Of a stretch of DNA of 64,000 bases, positions 1-11,202 are shown one piece after another. This stretch comes from Gallionella sp. Lineage in GTDB: Bacteria; Pseudomonadota; Gammaproteobacteria; Burkholderiales; Gallionellaceae. The notes beneath the pieces were generated by a model, which worked only from the letters and a program-made list of their open reading frames with translations, made no database searches and was not told the DNA's origin. A program made the position numbers and the translations under genes. How positions within the stretch are numbered: position 1 is the first letter of the stretch; each line of letters begins with the position of its first letter. The stretch is taken from NCBI GenBank assembly GCA_003153155.1, contig PLWV01000026.1, positions 1 to 64,000 of the forward strand, given 5' to 3'.

Positions 1-1
1 T

Positions 2-1579
2 ACAGGCTCATCGAATGTTGGCGGACTGGTGGGTCTTAACCAAAACAGTATCAGCAATAATTTCGTCGATGGCGTGACGGTGACGGGCGGTAGTAATGTC
101 GGCGGACTGGTGGGCCTGAATCGCGGTGGTACTGGCGGTGCCGGCAGCTATGGTACTGCTGATTCTACTGGTACGACCGGTGCTACCGGCAGCACGACCA
201 CCATCAGTAACAGCTATGTCAGCGGCGGCACGGTCAGCGGTGTCAGCAATGTCGGCGGGCTGGTTGGGCAGAACAGCGTCGGCATGAGCGGCCCCACCGG
301 TAGTGGTTCTCATGGCGGACCCGGCGGTTCTGGCGGTGCGGCCACCATCAGCAACACTTATGCCAGCAATGGCAATGTGAGTAGTAGCGGCGCATTGAAT
401 ATCGGCGGGCTGGTGGGCAACAATGCATACGGCGGCAGCGTCAGCGCCAGCTTCTGGAATACGACGGTCGCAGGTGCCGGTGTCTCAACGGGTATCGGCT
501 ATGATCCTTCTGCCTATGGTGGGGCTATCGGCATGACCGATGTCGATATGAAGATAATGGCGAACTTTAACTCAGCCACCCCTGCCAACGGTAACATCAA
601 TCCGGGTTGGGACATCGCCAATACCGGCGGAGCAGGGAAGATCTGGCGCATCTATGAAGGCAGCACCACTCCGCTGCTCACCAGCTTTCTCAAGCCGCTC
701 ACCGTCACCGCTAACGATGCGACCAAAACCTACGATGCAAATACGTTCAGCGGCGGCAATGGGGTGAGCTACTCGGTGGCAGGCGCAGGGTCTTCAGTGT
801 TCGGAACACCGATTTACGGCGGTACTTCGCAAGGTGTGATTAATACGGGTAGCTACACCATCACTGTGGCGGGGTTGTATTCCAATCAGCAGGGGTATGA
901 CATCATCAGCTATGTGGATGGCGCACTGACCATCACCCCATTGGCGGTCAAACTCGCAATCGCCCTTGCGGGCAACAAGGTTTACGACGGCACCCCTACC
1001 TTCTTCACGGGGCAACTTAGCATCAGTAACGCCGTCAGCGAAGACGTGGTAAGCCTGTCTGCCGGGACCGCTGACACCGCCGACAAGAACGTTGGCGTCA
1101 ACAAGCCATTTGTTTCCTTCTCCGGGCTGGCGCTGACGGGGGCGTCGGCTGGTAACTACACCCTGACGGGCGTCTCGGGCTCAGGCACCATTACCCCGGC
1201 GAGCCTGACCGTCACTGCCGATTACACGAGCAAGATACTGAACACGACTGACCCGTTGCTTACCTATATGGTGTCAGGATTGAAATCCCCGGACACTTTG
1301 ACTAACACATTGAGCGGCGCATTGGCACGTTTGCCGGGTGAAGCGGTTGGAGCTTATCAGATCAATAAAGGGACGCTAGGTCTCATCACAACCAACTTCG
1401 CCAGCACCAACTACAAAATGACATACGTGTCGGCCAGCTTTACTATTCTGGTGCCCACCGTGATTAACGAAATAGTTGATATCAGCAACCAGAGACACAA
1501 GAAACCAGAGGATGTGCTTGCCGCAGATACATCGGCAGGTAATGGTGGCAACACGCCAACATTGCCGGTGTGTAATTAA
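2..1579 (+). CDS. C-terminal part of a large secreted adhesin (TpsA-like; GLUG and MBG repeats)
   Basis: The reading frame is open from the window edge, so the 5' end lies outside. The visible part starts with repeated GLUG-type motifs (GGLVGxN, at about 30, 110, 255 and 405 bp), rich in Gly, Ser and Thr. Two or three MBG-type modules follow (LTVTANDATKTYDANTF and VKLAIALAGNKVYDGTPTF), an architecture common at the C-terminus of filamentous haemagglutinin-like exoproteins. The protein ends at TLPVCN. A TpsB transporter gene starts 27 bp downstream, which supports export as a two-partner secretion substrate. The N-terminal TPS signal domain cannot be seen here. The adhesin role is inferred from the repeat families. 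Confidence 0.8.
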   Translation, partial: TGSSNVGGLVGLNQNSISNNFVDGVTVTGGSNVGGLVGLNRGGTGGAGSYGTADSTGTTGATGSTTTISNSYVSGGTVSGVSNVGGLVGQNSVGMSGPTGSGSHGGPGGSGGAATISNTYASNGNVSSSGALNIGGLVGNNAYGGSVSASFWNTTVAGAGVSTGIGYDPSAYGGAIGMTDVDMKIMANFNSATPANGNINPGWDIANTGGAGKIWRIYEGSTTPLLTSFLKPLTVTANDATKTYDANTFSGGNGVSYSVAGAGSSVFGTPIYGGTSQGVINTGSYTITVAGLYSNQQGYDIISYVDGALTITPLAVKLAIALAGNKVYDGTPTFFTGQLSISNAVSEDVVSLSAGTADTADKNVGVNKPFVSFSGLALTGASAGNYTLTGVSGSGTITPASLTVTADYTSKILNTTDPLLTYMVSGLKSPDTLTNTLSGALARLPGEAVGAYQINKGTLGLITTNFASTNYKMTYVSASFTILVPTVINEIVDISNQRHKKPEDVLAADTSAGNGGNTPTLPVCN

Positions 1580-1606
1580 TGTTTACTTTTAACGACCGGG
1601 TGTTTC

Positions 1607-3214
1607 ATGAAACATAAGTTGCTTTTCATATTGGTGCTTTTAAGCGCGCCGTCATTTGCGCTGGCAGCGGATGCTGTTTCTGCTGTGCCCGCTGTTCCTG
1701 CCACTCCTGAAGCCGATCAGGCTATGCTGCGTTTCACGATCAGCCAGTACGTGGTGGAAGGCGCGTCTTTGTTGAGCCAGAGGGAGATCGATGCTGCGGT
1801 CGCGCCCTACGTGGGTAAGGACAAGGATTTTTCCGATGTGCAGCGCGCGCTGGAGGCGGTGGAAGATGCGTATGCCAAGCGCGGCTATTCCACAGTGCGT
1901 GTGCTGTTGCCGGAACAGGAGTTGGAAAAAGGCACAGTGCGTTTTCGCGTGGTGGAAAGCCGCTTCGGCAAAGTGACGGTAAAGGATAATCATTTTGTCA
2001 GCGAGGCCAACGCGCTGAACGCGGTTCCTTCGGTGCGTAGCGGTGGTGTGCCGCGTACCAGGCAGATCGCGCGCGAGTTGAAACTCGCCAATGAGAATCC
2101 GGCACGCCAGATGAATGTGGTGTTGAAGGCCGGCGCAATAGATGATGAAGTGGATGCGGATGTGATCGTCACCGATAGCAAGCCATCCAGCTGGGGGGTT
2201 TCATTAGATAACTCCGGCTCACCGGAAACCGGCCGTGCCCGGCTGGGCCTTTCCTATCGCAATGCCAACGCTTTTAACGCGGATCACGTTGCCGGCGTTC
2301 AATATTTGACGTCGCCGCAATATCCTGATCGGGTGAAAGTGTTGGGCGGCAGCTACAAGATCCCGCTCTACCGATCCGGCAACAGTCTGGAATTCTTTGG
2401 CGGATATTCCAACGTCAATTCTGTGGTGGGTGGTTTGTCTAATTTTCAGGGCGGTGGCAGGTTGTTCAGCACGCGCTACAACCATCCGCTGGAGCGCATG
2501 GGCGCGTTCGACCCAACTCTTTCGCTCGGTTTGGACTGGCGCGATTTCCGGCGTATCGAGTTGACCAATCCGCCGCCGACCGTGATTTATAACGAAATTG
2601 TGGTGATGCCGGTGAGCCTGACTTATGCGGCACAGGGCAAGCTTGCCAAGAGCGATATTAATTTCAATGTGTCGCTTTCTCGCAATCTATCCGGAATGAA
2701 TAAGGGACACAGGGAGGATTTTGCAGCTTATGACCAGTTGAATTCAACTCAACCCAATGATAATTATCGCGTGCTGCGTTATGGTGCGGATTATTCTCGA
2801 CTGATGGGAGAGGGGTGGCAATTCCGCACCGCTTTGACTGGGCAATGGAGTAGCGATGTGCTGGTGCAGGGTGAGCAAATGCGTTTGGGCGGAGCCGACG
2901 CAGTACGCGGTTTCTCCGAAGGCAGTGAAGGTGGCGAAAAAGCTGCGCGCCTGAATCTGGAAGAATATACGCCGGATTTTGGCAAGGGCGATGTCAGGGC
3001 ACGCGCGCTAATATTCTTCGATGCGGGCGAGGCGAAATCCGCAACAAATGGTACCAAGGTTTCGATCTCCGGTGCGGGGGTGGGTTTGCGCGCCGGATTT
3101 ACCGAGCAGTATTTTTTGCGCTCTGATGTGGCAAGGATCATGAAAGCCGGTACTGACCCAGCGCAGCAGGTAGGTAAATGGCGTGCGCATCTAAGCTTGA
3201 ATGCAACCTTCTGA
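1607..3214 (+). CDS. TpsB-type outer membrane transporter (ShlB/FhaC/HecB family)
   Basis: This 535-residue protein has a signal peptide (about residues 1-20, ending FALAA) and two POTRA-like modules (about 35-190). These are followed by a 16-strand-type beta-barrel that ends in a terminal Phe (SLNATF). Length and order match two-partner secretion transporters, which move a partner exoprotein across the outer membrane. It lies 27 bp downstream of the adhesin gene, so the two are probably cotranscribed. The barrel contains the family-typical GGADAVRGF (around residue 430; VRGF/Y motif of loop L6). The stop codon TGA is also the first base triplet of a TGATGAAAC repeat border, so a repeat cluster begins exactly at the gene end. 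Confidence 0.88.
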   Translation: MKHKLLFILVLLSAPSFALAADAVSAVPAVPATPEADQAMLRFTISQYVVEGASLLSQREIDAAVAPYVGKDKDFSDVQRALEAVEDAYAKRGYSTVRVLLPEQELEKGTVRFRVVESRFGKVTVKDNHFVSEANALNAVPSVRSGGVPRTRQIARELKLANENPARQMNVVLKAGAIDDEVDADVIVTDSKPSSWGVSLDNSGSPETGRARLGLSYRNANAFNADHVAGVQYLTSPQYPDRVKVLGGSYKIPLYRSGNSLEFFGGYSNVNSVVGGLSNFQGGGRLFSTRYNHPLERMGAFDPTLSLGLDWRDFRRIELTNPPPTVIYNEIVVMPVSLTYAAQGKLAKSDINFNVSLSRNLSGMNKGHREDFAAYDQLNSTQPNDNYRVLRYGADYSRLMGEGWQFRTALTGQWSSDVLVQGEQMRLGGADAVRGFSEGSEGGEKAARLNLEEYTPDFGKGDVRARALIFFDAGEAKSATNGTKVSISGAGVGLRAGFTEQYFLRSDVARIMKAGTDPAQQVGKWRAHLSLNATF

Positions 3215-3512
3215 TGAAACAACTAGCCATTCGACTAGGCTATCAGCCGAAGAACTTTTGGCCGGGCACCCGAAAGACGATAACCAAGTCGCTGGTTATG
3301 ATGAAACAACTGGTGAAACAACTAGCCATCCCACTAAGCAACCAGAAGACGGTTGCCAAGTGGTTGGTTATAGCCATTCGACTAGGCTATCAGCCGAAGA
3401 ACTTTTGGCCGGGCACCCGAAAGGCTTTGCATAGCCATCTGACTAAGTTGGCAAACTACGCCAACCAAGTCATTGGTTAACGATAACCAAGTCGCTGGTT
3501 ATAGATTGATGA
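3212..3512. repeat. Cluster of nested hairpin repeats between TpsB and FecR genes
   Basis: This 300-bp gap is almost entirely dispersed-repeat sequence. It has a hairpin copy at about 3221-3302 whose loop carries an extra module (GAAGAACTTTTGGCCGGGC). A second copy with CCACT/AGTGG stems lies at about 3325-3373, and the left arm of a third at about 3373-3395. A fourth copy (TGACT/AGTCA) is inserted at 3432-3478, and the right arm of the third resumes at 3481-3503. The fourth copy therefore sits inside the third. Short open frames across this stretch are repeat translations and are not called as genes. Confidence 0.85.
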
Positions 3513-3520
3513 GGTATGAA

Positions 3521-4936
3521 ATGAAAATCAACTTTTGGATTGCAGCAATATTGCTTATGATTACAACCGTAGTCCAGGCGGCCGAAGCGACTGGCTCTTC
3601 GACTGAGCCCAGGACAGGCAAAGTGGCCGGCAGGGTCGGCTATATGAGTGGCACGTTGGTGGCTCAGCGTGCAGACGGTACGGTCAAGGTGCTGGGGCCG
3701 AAATCTGAAGTGATGGCGGGCGATATGCTCATCACTGCCAAAGACAGTTATGCCCAGGTGAAGATGGACGATGGCGCACAAATGACGCTGCGTCCCAATT
3801 CCAATTTGCGCATCGAGGCATTCCAATTCAGCCAGGACGCCCCGCAAGCTGACAATGCGATATTCCGCTTGCTCAAAGGCGGCTTTCGCAGCGTGACGGG
3901 CTTGATCGGCAAGCGTGGCAATGCCGATGCATACAAAGTGCATGCAGCAACTGCAACCATCGGCATACGCGGCACGGATTTTTCTTCGCGCCTGTGTGCG
4001 ACCCAAGATTGCAAGGATGATGATGAGGCGAAAGCAACACACGAAGTTAAGCCTCCAGTAACGCAATCACAGGTGGTTGGCCGGGTAATGCTGGTGCAGG
4101 GTGAACTATCCGCCAAAGAAGAAGATGGCAAGGTGCGCAAGCTGGCTTTGGGCGGGCCGGTGTACGAGGGCGATGCACTGACTACCGGCAAGAAATCCTA
4201 TGCGGTGGTGGCTTTCCGCGATGAAGGCCGAATCAGCTTGCAGGAAAGCACCGTGTTCCAGGTTGAGAAATTCAAGTATGACCGGGCGGCTTCACAAGAG
4301 AATGCCGTGCTGAAATTGCTCAAGGGCGGTGTGCGTGTGGTCACCGGTTTGATTGGCCGAGCGAATCATGATAACTACCAGTTCAAGGTGGCCTCTGCCA
4401 CTATCGGTATACGCGGCACCGGTTTTGACGCGTGGTGTAACGGGCCTTGCGCAAGTGGTGCCGACAATCCGGGAGCGACACCTGGCGATCCGCTGGATGG
4501 CGCAGGCGTGTTTGTCTGGGCTGGTGAGGTAGTCCTGGTTACGCCAGGAGCGTCGTTTGTCGTGGCGATACAACAAGCCGCCATCATCGCGCGTGATACC
4601 GGCAAGCCGCTGCGGATCATCGCTATTCCGCAGAGCATCATGGATAACCACACACCGCGTCCGGACAGCATCCCGTTGGATATGGAGAAACTGTTTGGTA
4701 CTGAATCGAATGCGGGTGATCCCGGCCTGTATGTGACGGTGCATGACGGTAACGTGATACTCGTTCAGGGTAATAATGTGCTCGATTTGGGGCGTGGCGA
4801 AACCGGTTTCACCAATAAGGATGTGTTGGCCCGGTTGGCAACCATGCCGGCATTCATGGGGGCTGACATGCAGATCAACCTGGAGAACCGCAACAATCCG
4901 ATGATGAATAAAAACGGTTGCGTGATCGGTCAGTAA
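3521..4936 (+). CDS. Secreted protein with two FecR domains
   Basis: The start at 3521 is preferred because it gives a clean signal peptide (MKINFWIAAILLMITTVVQA) and has a GAGGT ribosome site just upstream. In-frame codons further upstream lie in repeat DNA. The 471-residue product has two tandem FecR-type modules (about residues 30-150 and 180-290). Each ends in a matching TATIGIRGTDFS / SATIGIRGTGFD motif. A C-terminal region of unknown function follows. There is no anti-sigma N-terminal domain and no sigma factor nearby, so this is not a classical FecR regulator. Its position after a TpsA/TpsB pair suggests a periplasmic or surface role linked to the exoprotein. That link is inference. 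Confidence 0.8.
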   Translation: MKINFWIAAILLMITTVVQAAEATGSSTEPRTGKVAGRVGYMSGTLVAQRADGTVKVLGPKSEVMAGDMLITAKDSYAQVKMDDGAQMTLRPNSNLRIEAFQFSQDAPQADNAIFRLLKGGFRSVTGLIGKRGNADAYKVHAATATIGIRGTDFSSRLCATQDCKDDDEAKATHEVKPPVTQSQVVGRVMLVQGELSAKEEDGKVRKLALGGPVYEGDALTTGKKSYAVVAFRDEGRISLQESTVFQVEKFKYDRAASQENAVLKLLKGGVRVVTGLIGRANHDNYQFKVASATIGIRGTGFDAWCNGPCASGADNPGATPGDPLDGAGVFVWAGEVVLVTPGASFVVAIQQAAIIARDTGKPLRIIAIPQSIMDNHTPRPDSIPLDMEKLFGTESNAGDPGLYVTVHDGNVILVQGNNVLDLGRGETGFTNKDVLARLATMPAFMGADMQINLENRNNPMMNKNGCVIGQ

Positions 4937-4957
4937 CGCAGCCTGCTTGTCGAATGA

Positions 4958-4990
4958 AAATGGGCAGCCGTGTGCGACGGCTGCCCATTT
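4958..4990. terminator. Bidirectional terminator between FecR gene and trxC
   Basis: A perfect 14-bp inverted repeat (4958-4971 and 4977-4990) with a 5-base loop lies between convergent genes. AT-rich ends on both sides (AAAT / ATTT) allow it to work in both directions. Confidence 0.8.
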
Positions 4991-5012
4991 ATTTGCGCCG
5001 CTTGCTGTGGAA

Positions 5013-5447
5013 TCAAGCCTTGCTGCGTGCCCACCGCACGATGCCACCGGTGTCCATCGCACCGGCCTGCCGCGCAATCTCACGCCCGCCCACGAACAGC
5101 GCGAGGGTGGGGATGCTGCGGATGTTGTAGCGAGTTCCGAGTTCCTGAGCCTCCTCGGTGTTCAGTTTTGCCAGGCGCATCCCGGGTTCCAGTTGCTTTG
5201 CAGCCTGTATAAAGGCGGGAGCCATCATGCGGCATGGGCCGCACCACGGTGCCCAGAAATCCACCAGCACGGGAATGTCATTGCGGCTGATGTGCTGCGT
5301 AAAATTATTGCTGCCCAGTTCTACGGGGTGCGCATCGAACAAGGCCTGTTTGCACTTGCCGCAAGCGGGTTGGTCGCGCAGCTTGGCGGCAGGCACGCGA
5401 TTCACACCATCGCAATGCGGGCAGACGATGTGCAGAGAGTCATTCAT
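5013..5447 (-). CDS. trxC: Thioredoxin 2 (TrxC)
   Basis: This 144-residue cytoplasmic disulfide reductase has the N-terminal zinc-binding extension that marks TrxC: Cys9, Cys12, Cys29 and Cys32 in two CxxC pairs. A standard thioredoxin fold follows with the redox motif WCGPC at residues 68-72. The cis-Pro is in the SIPT segment. Length matches the family. It is convergent with the FecR gene and shares its terminator. The neighbouring amidotransferase gene starts beyond 5502 on the same strand. Confidence 0.95.
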   Translation of the reverse strand: MNDSLHIVCPHCDGVNRVPAAKLRDQPACGKCKQALFDAHPVELGSNNFTQHISRNDIPVLVDFWAPWCGPCRMMAPAFIQAAKQLEPGMRLAKLNTEEAQELGTRYNIRSIPTLALFVGGREIARQAGAMDTGGIVRWARSKA

Positions 5448-5501
5448 AATTATTTCTCTTCAGGTTGCGACCCGGACAAGATGGGGATGCATCATGTAAA
5501 T

Positions 5502-6314
5502 TCAAATCCCGACCAGCGAGTTGACCGGACTGGGGAGAGTATCAAGCTGAGACACTGCTTCGCCTTCATGGAACATCCACAGGGAGCCGGGTTGCATGAT
5601 CACCCACGGTTCGTTGTCCGTAAGCGGCTGGGTGGCAATGATTGCCACACGGTCATTCGGCGTGGTCACCTGGCTGAAATCCACCATCACGTCCTCATCT
5701 TTCAGGTGCGCCACGTTGAATGGGGCACGCCGGATTATGTAGCTCAATTCGGTGGAGGAGTGTGCGAACAGGCAGTCTCCGTTGGAGAGCAAATAGTTGA
5801 AGATGCCCATGCCGGCGAGCGGACAGGTGAGTTCATGCAGCACGGCGAACAACGCATCGCGTGATGGCGGTGCATCGCCGAAACGCTGGCGCAGGCTTTG
5901 CAGCAGCCAACAGAAGATGAGTTCGCTGTCGGTGTTGCCGACCGGCATGAAGTCGCCATCCAGCACGGGTTGGAACTGCGGCAGGTTGCCGTTATGCGCG
6001 AACACCCAATACCGTCCCCACAGTTCGCGCATGAAAGGATGCGTGTTCTCCAGCGAGACGATGCCCTGCGTTGCCTTGCGGATATGCGCGATGACATTGA
6101 GCGAATGGATCGGATAGTTGCGCACCAGTTCGGCGATGGACGATTGCGCCGAAGGCTGCGGGTCGAGGAACAGACGAACGCCCTTGCCCTCGAAGAAGGC
6201 AATGCCCCAGCCGTCGGCATGGACGTCCGTACCGCCGCCGCGCTTCTGAAATCCGGTGAAGGAAAAACAGATGTCGGTGGGGGTGTTGCAGTTCATGCCT
6301 AATAGCTGGCACAT
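5502..6314 (-). CDS. Class II glutamine amidotransferase (YafJ-like)
   Basis: This 270-residue Ntn-type amidohydrolase starts MCQLLGMN. Removal of Met would expose the nucleophile Cys2. Family landmarks are HADGWGIAFF (about residue 35), HIRKAT (about 80), THPF and FAHNGNL (about 105), and the NTDSE segment. It consists of the glutaminase domain alone with no synthetase partner domain, as in YafJ/Gn-AT_II proteins of unknown acceptor. It is encoded just downstream of nadC on the same strand with a 13-bp gap, so it may share that transcript. Confidence 0.88.
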   Translation of the reverse strand: MCQLLGMNCNTPTDICFSFTGFQKRGGGTDVHADGWGIAFFEGKGVRLFLDPQPSAQSSIAELVRNYPIHSLNVIAHIRKATQGIVSLENTHPFMRELWGRYWVFAHNGNLPQFQPVLDGDFMPVGNTDSELIFCWLLQSLRQRFGDAPPSRDALFAVLHELTCPLAGMGIFNYLLSNGDCLFAHSSTELSYIIRRAPFNVAHLKDEDVMVDFSQVTTPNDRVAIIATQPLTDNEPWVIMQPGSLWMFHEGEAVSQLDTLPSPVNSLVGI

Positions 6315-6327
6315 AGCGTACCCATAT

Positions 6328-7170
6328 TTATGTTCTGAAGCGCATGGACAGATCGATCGCCTGCATGTCTTTGGTCAGGCTGCCGATCGAGATGCGCCCT
6401 ACTCCGGTTAGCGCGACTTTGCGCAAATTCTCTATCGTGATGCCGCCGGATGCTTCCAGTTCGGCGCGTTTGCCGGTGTGCTGCACTGCGGCGCGCAAAT
6501 TATCCAGATCAAAGTTGTCGAGCAGTATCAGTTTTGCTCCGGCATTCAAAGCCTCATCCAGTTGCGCCAGGTTTTCCACTTCGATTTGTACGCTGATGCC
6601 CGGCTTGGCCAGGCGGAACGCCTGCTCCAGCACGGGCTTGATGCCTCCTGCTGCGGCGATGTGGTTTCCCTTAATCAAAATCCCATCGAACAAACCGGCA
6701 CGCTGGTTATGTCCGCCGCCTACTCGCACCGCATATTTTTGCGCCTGCCTCAACCCGGGCAAAGTCTTGCGCGTATCCATGATTTTGACATTAATGCCAG
6801 CCACCGCATCCATGTAGAGTTTGGTGCGCGTGGCTGTGCCGGACAGGGTTTGCAGGAAGTTCAACGCACTGCGTTCGGCGCTAAGCAGCGCGCGCGCGTG
6901 ACCTTGAATCTCGCACAGCGTTTGCCCTGCGCTTATCCAGTCGCCGTCTTTTGCCAGCCAGTTGATCGCACAGTTCGGGTCTTGCCTGCGAAAGCATTCA
7001 TCGAACCATTGCGTGCCGCATAACACACCGTGTTGCCGCGTGTTGACTTGCGCGGTTGAAATAAGTGTCGCGGGCAACAGTTGCGCGCTCAAGTCGCCGG
7101 TGTAAATGTCTTCATCGAGCGAGTTGGTGACGTTGCGGCGGATGTGTGAGGCGAGCTCGGATTCAAGCAT
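6328..7170 (-). CDS. nadC: Nicotinate-nucleotide pyrophosphorylase (quinolinate phosphoribosyltransferase)
   Basis: This 280-residue enzyme converts quinolinate and PRPP to nicotinate mononucleotide in NAD biosynthesis. Visible family features are the TRKTLPGLR substrate-binding stretch, the KYAVRVGGGHNQR segment and the (beta/alpha) C-terminal domain with LEASGGI and GVGRISIG. The start at 7170 (MLESELASH) fits family length. A longer in-frame start at 7311 would add 47 residues of low-complexity sequence overlapping the upstream terminator region and is not preferred. Confidence 0.93.
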   Translation of the reverse strand: MLESELASHIRRNVTNSLDEDIYTGDLSAQLLPATLISTAQVNTRQHGVLCGTQWFDECFRRQDPNCAINWLAKDGDWISAGQTLCEIQGHARALLSAERSALNFLQTLSGTATRTKLYMDAVAGINVKIMDTRKTLPGLRQAQKYAVRVGGGHNQRAGLFDGILIKGNHIAAAGGIKPVLEQAFRLAKPGISVQIEVENLAQLDEALNAGAKLILLDNFDLDNLRAAVQHTGKRAELEASGGITIENLRKVALTGVGRISIGSLTKDMQAIDLSMRFRT

Positions 7171-7269
7171 GGGTACTCCACTGACCGGTTTGGAAGAGAC
7201 GCAGATTAACTCAGGCTGGACTACAGGGCTACGGGAACTTCTATAAATCCGTCTGAGGAATAGCCCGGC

Positions 7270-7300
7270 AAGAAAAAGCCGGGCAAAAACTAACCCGGCT
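7270..7300 (-). terminator. Rho-independent terminator of the 7324-8067 gene
   Basis: Read on the minus strand, a 7-bp stem (AGCCGGG/CCCGGCT, plus-strand positions 7294-7300 and 7277-7283) is followed by a run of five T residues and TCTT. It lies 24 bp after the stop codon of the minus-strand gene. Confidence 0.65.
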
Positions 7301-7323
7301 GTAGCGTGCAAAGTCCGATCGCT

Positions 7324-8067
7324 CTAGAACCCGTAATCAACTTGTCCGCCAAGGGCGTTATTCGGATTGCCGTTAGAAAATCCCCTGAGCACGTAGCCCC
7401 GGGCTTTGAAGTTCTTATCGAGCTTATAACTTACATAAGCGCTAAGCTCCTGTTGCATTATTCCCGTTGCAGATGGGTCTTGGGATAAGCTCATATCGAC
7501 ACCCGTGCTTGTTTGCTCGGTGAATTGGTAGATACCCCCGAAGGATCCATAGAGCAACGGGTTCAGAGAAATTCCAGTCGGGTTGCCCAGAACCTTGGAG
7601 CCGAGCGAGCCCTTTGCGATGAATTTGTTCATGCTTTGATAAACATCCATCTGCGCCGCGTAGTCGTTTTGACCGAAACCGAAAACTTTGCTTTTATCCG
7701 CCCTATTGACTTTAACTTTGCCGGTTAGATCAATCTGAGGGGTGGATGCACTGCCAGCATAGATGTTATAGGTGGCCGCTGCTTCGGTGTCACCCAAGCC
7801 GGATTGCGCGTTGCCGGCAATGCCGACTGTTCTGATACGCCCAATCCCGGGAACCACACTTCCTGCACCGGAAATGCCGGCAGGGGCAGTTAATTTAAAC
7901 AGCAAGGGACCGGCTTCGTATTGATTGGAACTGTTGTCAAATCCGCTGGACAGACTGAATCTCTCATCGCCAGCCCATGCCACCGGAACGGCAAATACCG
8001 CCACGACACCCACCGCCGCGATACCCAGTGCGCCCGCCACTAAGGCTGTTAAAAATTTGCTCTTCAT
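7324..8067 (-). CDS. Putative outer membrane beta-barrel protein, unknown function
   Basis: This 247-residue protein has a long signal peptide (about residues 1-32, ending VPVAWA). The mature part is rich in alternating polar/hydrophobic strands (for example TSTGVDMSLSQ and NFKARGYVLRGFS). It ends GGQVDYGF, and a C-terminal aromatic residue is the usual BAM signal for outer membrane barrels. A strong Shine-Dalgarno (AAGGAGGA) precedes the start at 8067. It is probably monocistronic, with its own terminator downstream. Substrate and function cannot be told. Confidence 0.7.
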   Translation of the reverse strand: MKSKFLTALVAGALGIAAVGVVAVFAVPVAWAGDERFSLSSGFDNSSNQYEAGPLLFKLTAPAGISGAGSVVPGIGRIRTVGIAGNAQSGLGDTEAAATYNIYAGSASTPQIDLTGKVKVNRADKSKVFGFGQNDYAAQMDVYQSMNKFIAKGSLGSKVLGNPTGISLNPLLYGSFGGIYQFTEQTSTGVDMSLSQDPSATGIMQQELSAYVSYKLDKNFKARGYVLRGFSNGNPNNALGGQVDYGF

Positions 8068-8278
8068 GCCGTGTCCTCCTTCATGCTGCCGGATGACCCA
8101 TTAACGGCTGGGATATTCCATATTTTTGGAACGCTCGGCTTCACGCGCTCCGATAAACAACAGCACACTTGTTAACTATTCCGAACAAGGAAAATTATTA
8201 ATTCAGCAGGTGTTATTGTACGATAAATGGACGATTATTGCCAGGCGTTGTATACATCAGGCGAATTCTCTTCAACCA

Positions 8279-8307
8279 CTTGAAATCGGCCGCAACTCCC
8301 TCCATTT
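8279..8307 (+). promoter_or_regulatory. Sigma-32 (heat-shock) promoter of clpB
   Basis: A CTTGAAA box (8279-8285) is separated by 14 bp from CTCCATTT (8300-8307), which matches seven of eight positions of the CCCCATNT sigma-32 -10 element. It ends 30 bp before the clpB start. ClpB is a classical heat-shock gene, which supports the call. Confidence 0.7.
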
Positions 8308-8337
8308 CAACAACAATTACCTATGAAGGAGTGCACC

Positions 8338-10917
<2,580 letters not shown>

Positions 10918-10929
10918 GAGTTGTAGGAT

Positions 10930-11135
10930 GGGTTGAGCTTTGCATAGCCAATCGACTAGGCTGACAAACTACATCAGCCAAGTCGCTGGTTAGCGCAGCG
11001 AAACCCATCATTCTTCAGTTCCCTCGCCCGCTTGCGGGATAACCAGCGACTTGGCTGTCGTTATCGGACAGCCTAGTCAGATGGCTAGTAGTTTTACCAG
11101 TGGTTCGATTAGAGGGCTGGGGAGAGGGTGTCAGG
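10930..11135. repeat. Two hairpin repeats in opposite orientation downstream of clpB
   Basis: One copy reads on the plus strand (about 10937-10995; stem CGACTAGGCTGA/TCAGCCAAGTCG). The other reads on the minus strand (about 11039-11095; inner stem GGCTGTC/GACAGCC). The spacer and the 3' flank contain the CCCTCGCCCGCTTGCGGG and GGCTGGGGAGAGGGTG modules also seen around other copies. No gene is seen between 10918 and 11202. Confidence 0.8.
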
Positions 11136-11164
11136 CAAGGCGGGCCATATCCTACGCTGGCTGT

Positions 11165-11198
11165 AAAGAGAAAGCCCGGCATGCCGGGCTTTCTCTTT
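11165..11198. terminator. Bidirectional terminator between clpB and the RNase D-like gene
   Basis: A perfect 16-bp inverted repeat (11165-11180 / 11183-11198) has a GC-rich core flanked by AAAGAGAAA / TTTCTCTTT. It lies between convergent genes. Confidence 0.85.
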
Positions 11199-11202
11199 GG
11201 TA

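Noticed and set aside
3178..3480. Open frames across the repeat cluster after tpsB (about 77-100 codons).
   Set aside because: They are translations of hairpin repeats ([16 protein letters not shown]) without a ribosome site or a family match.
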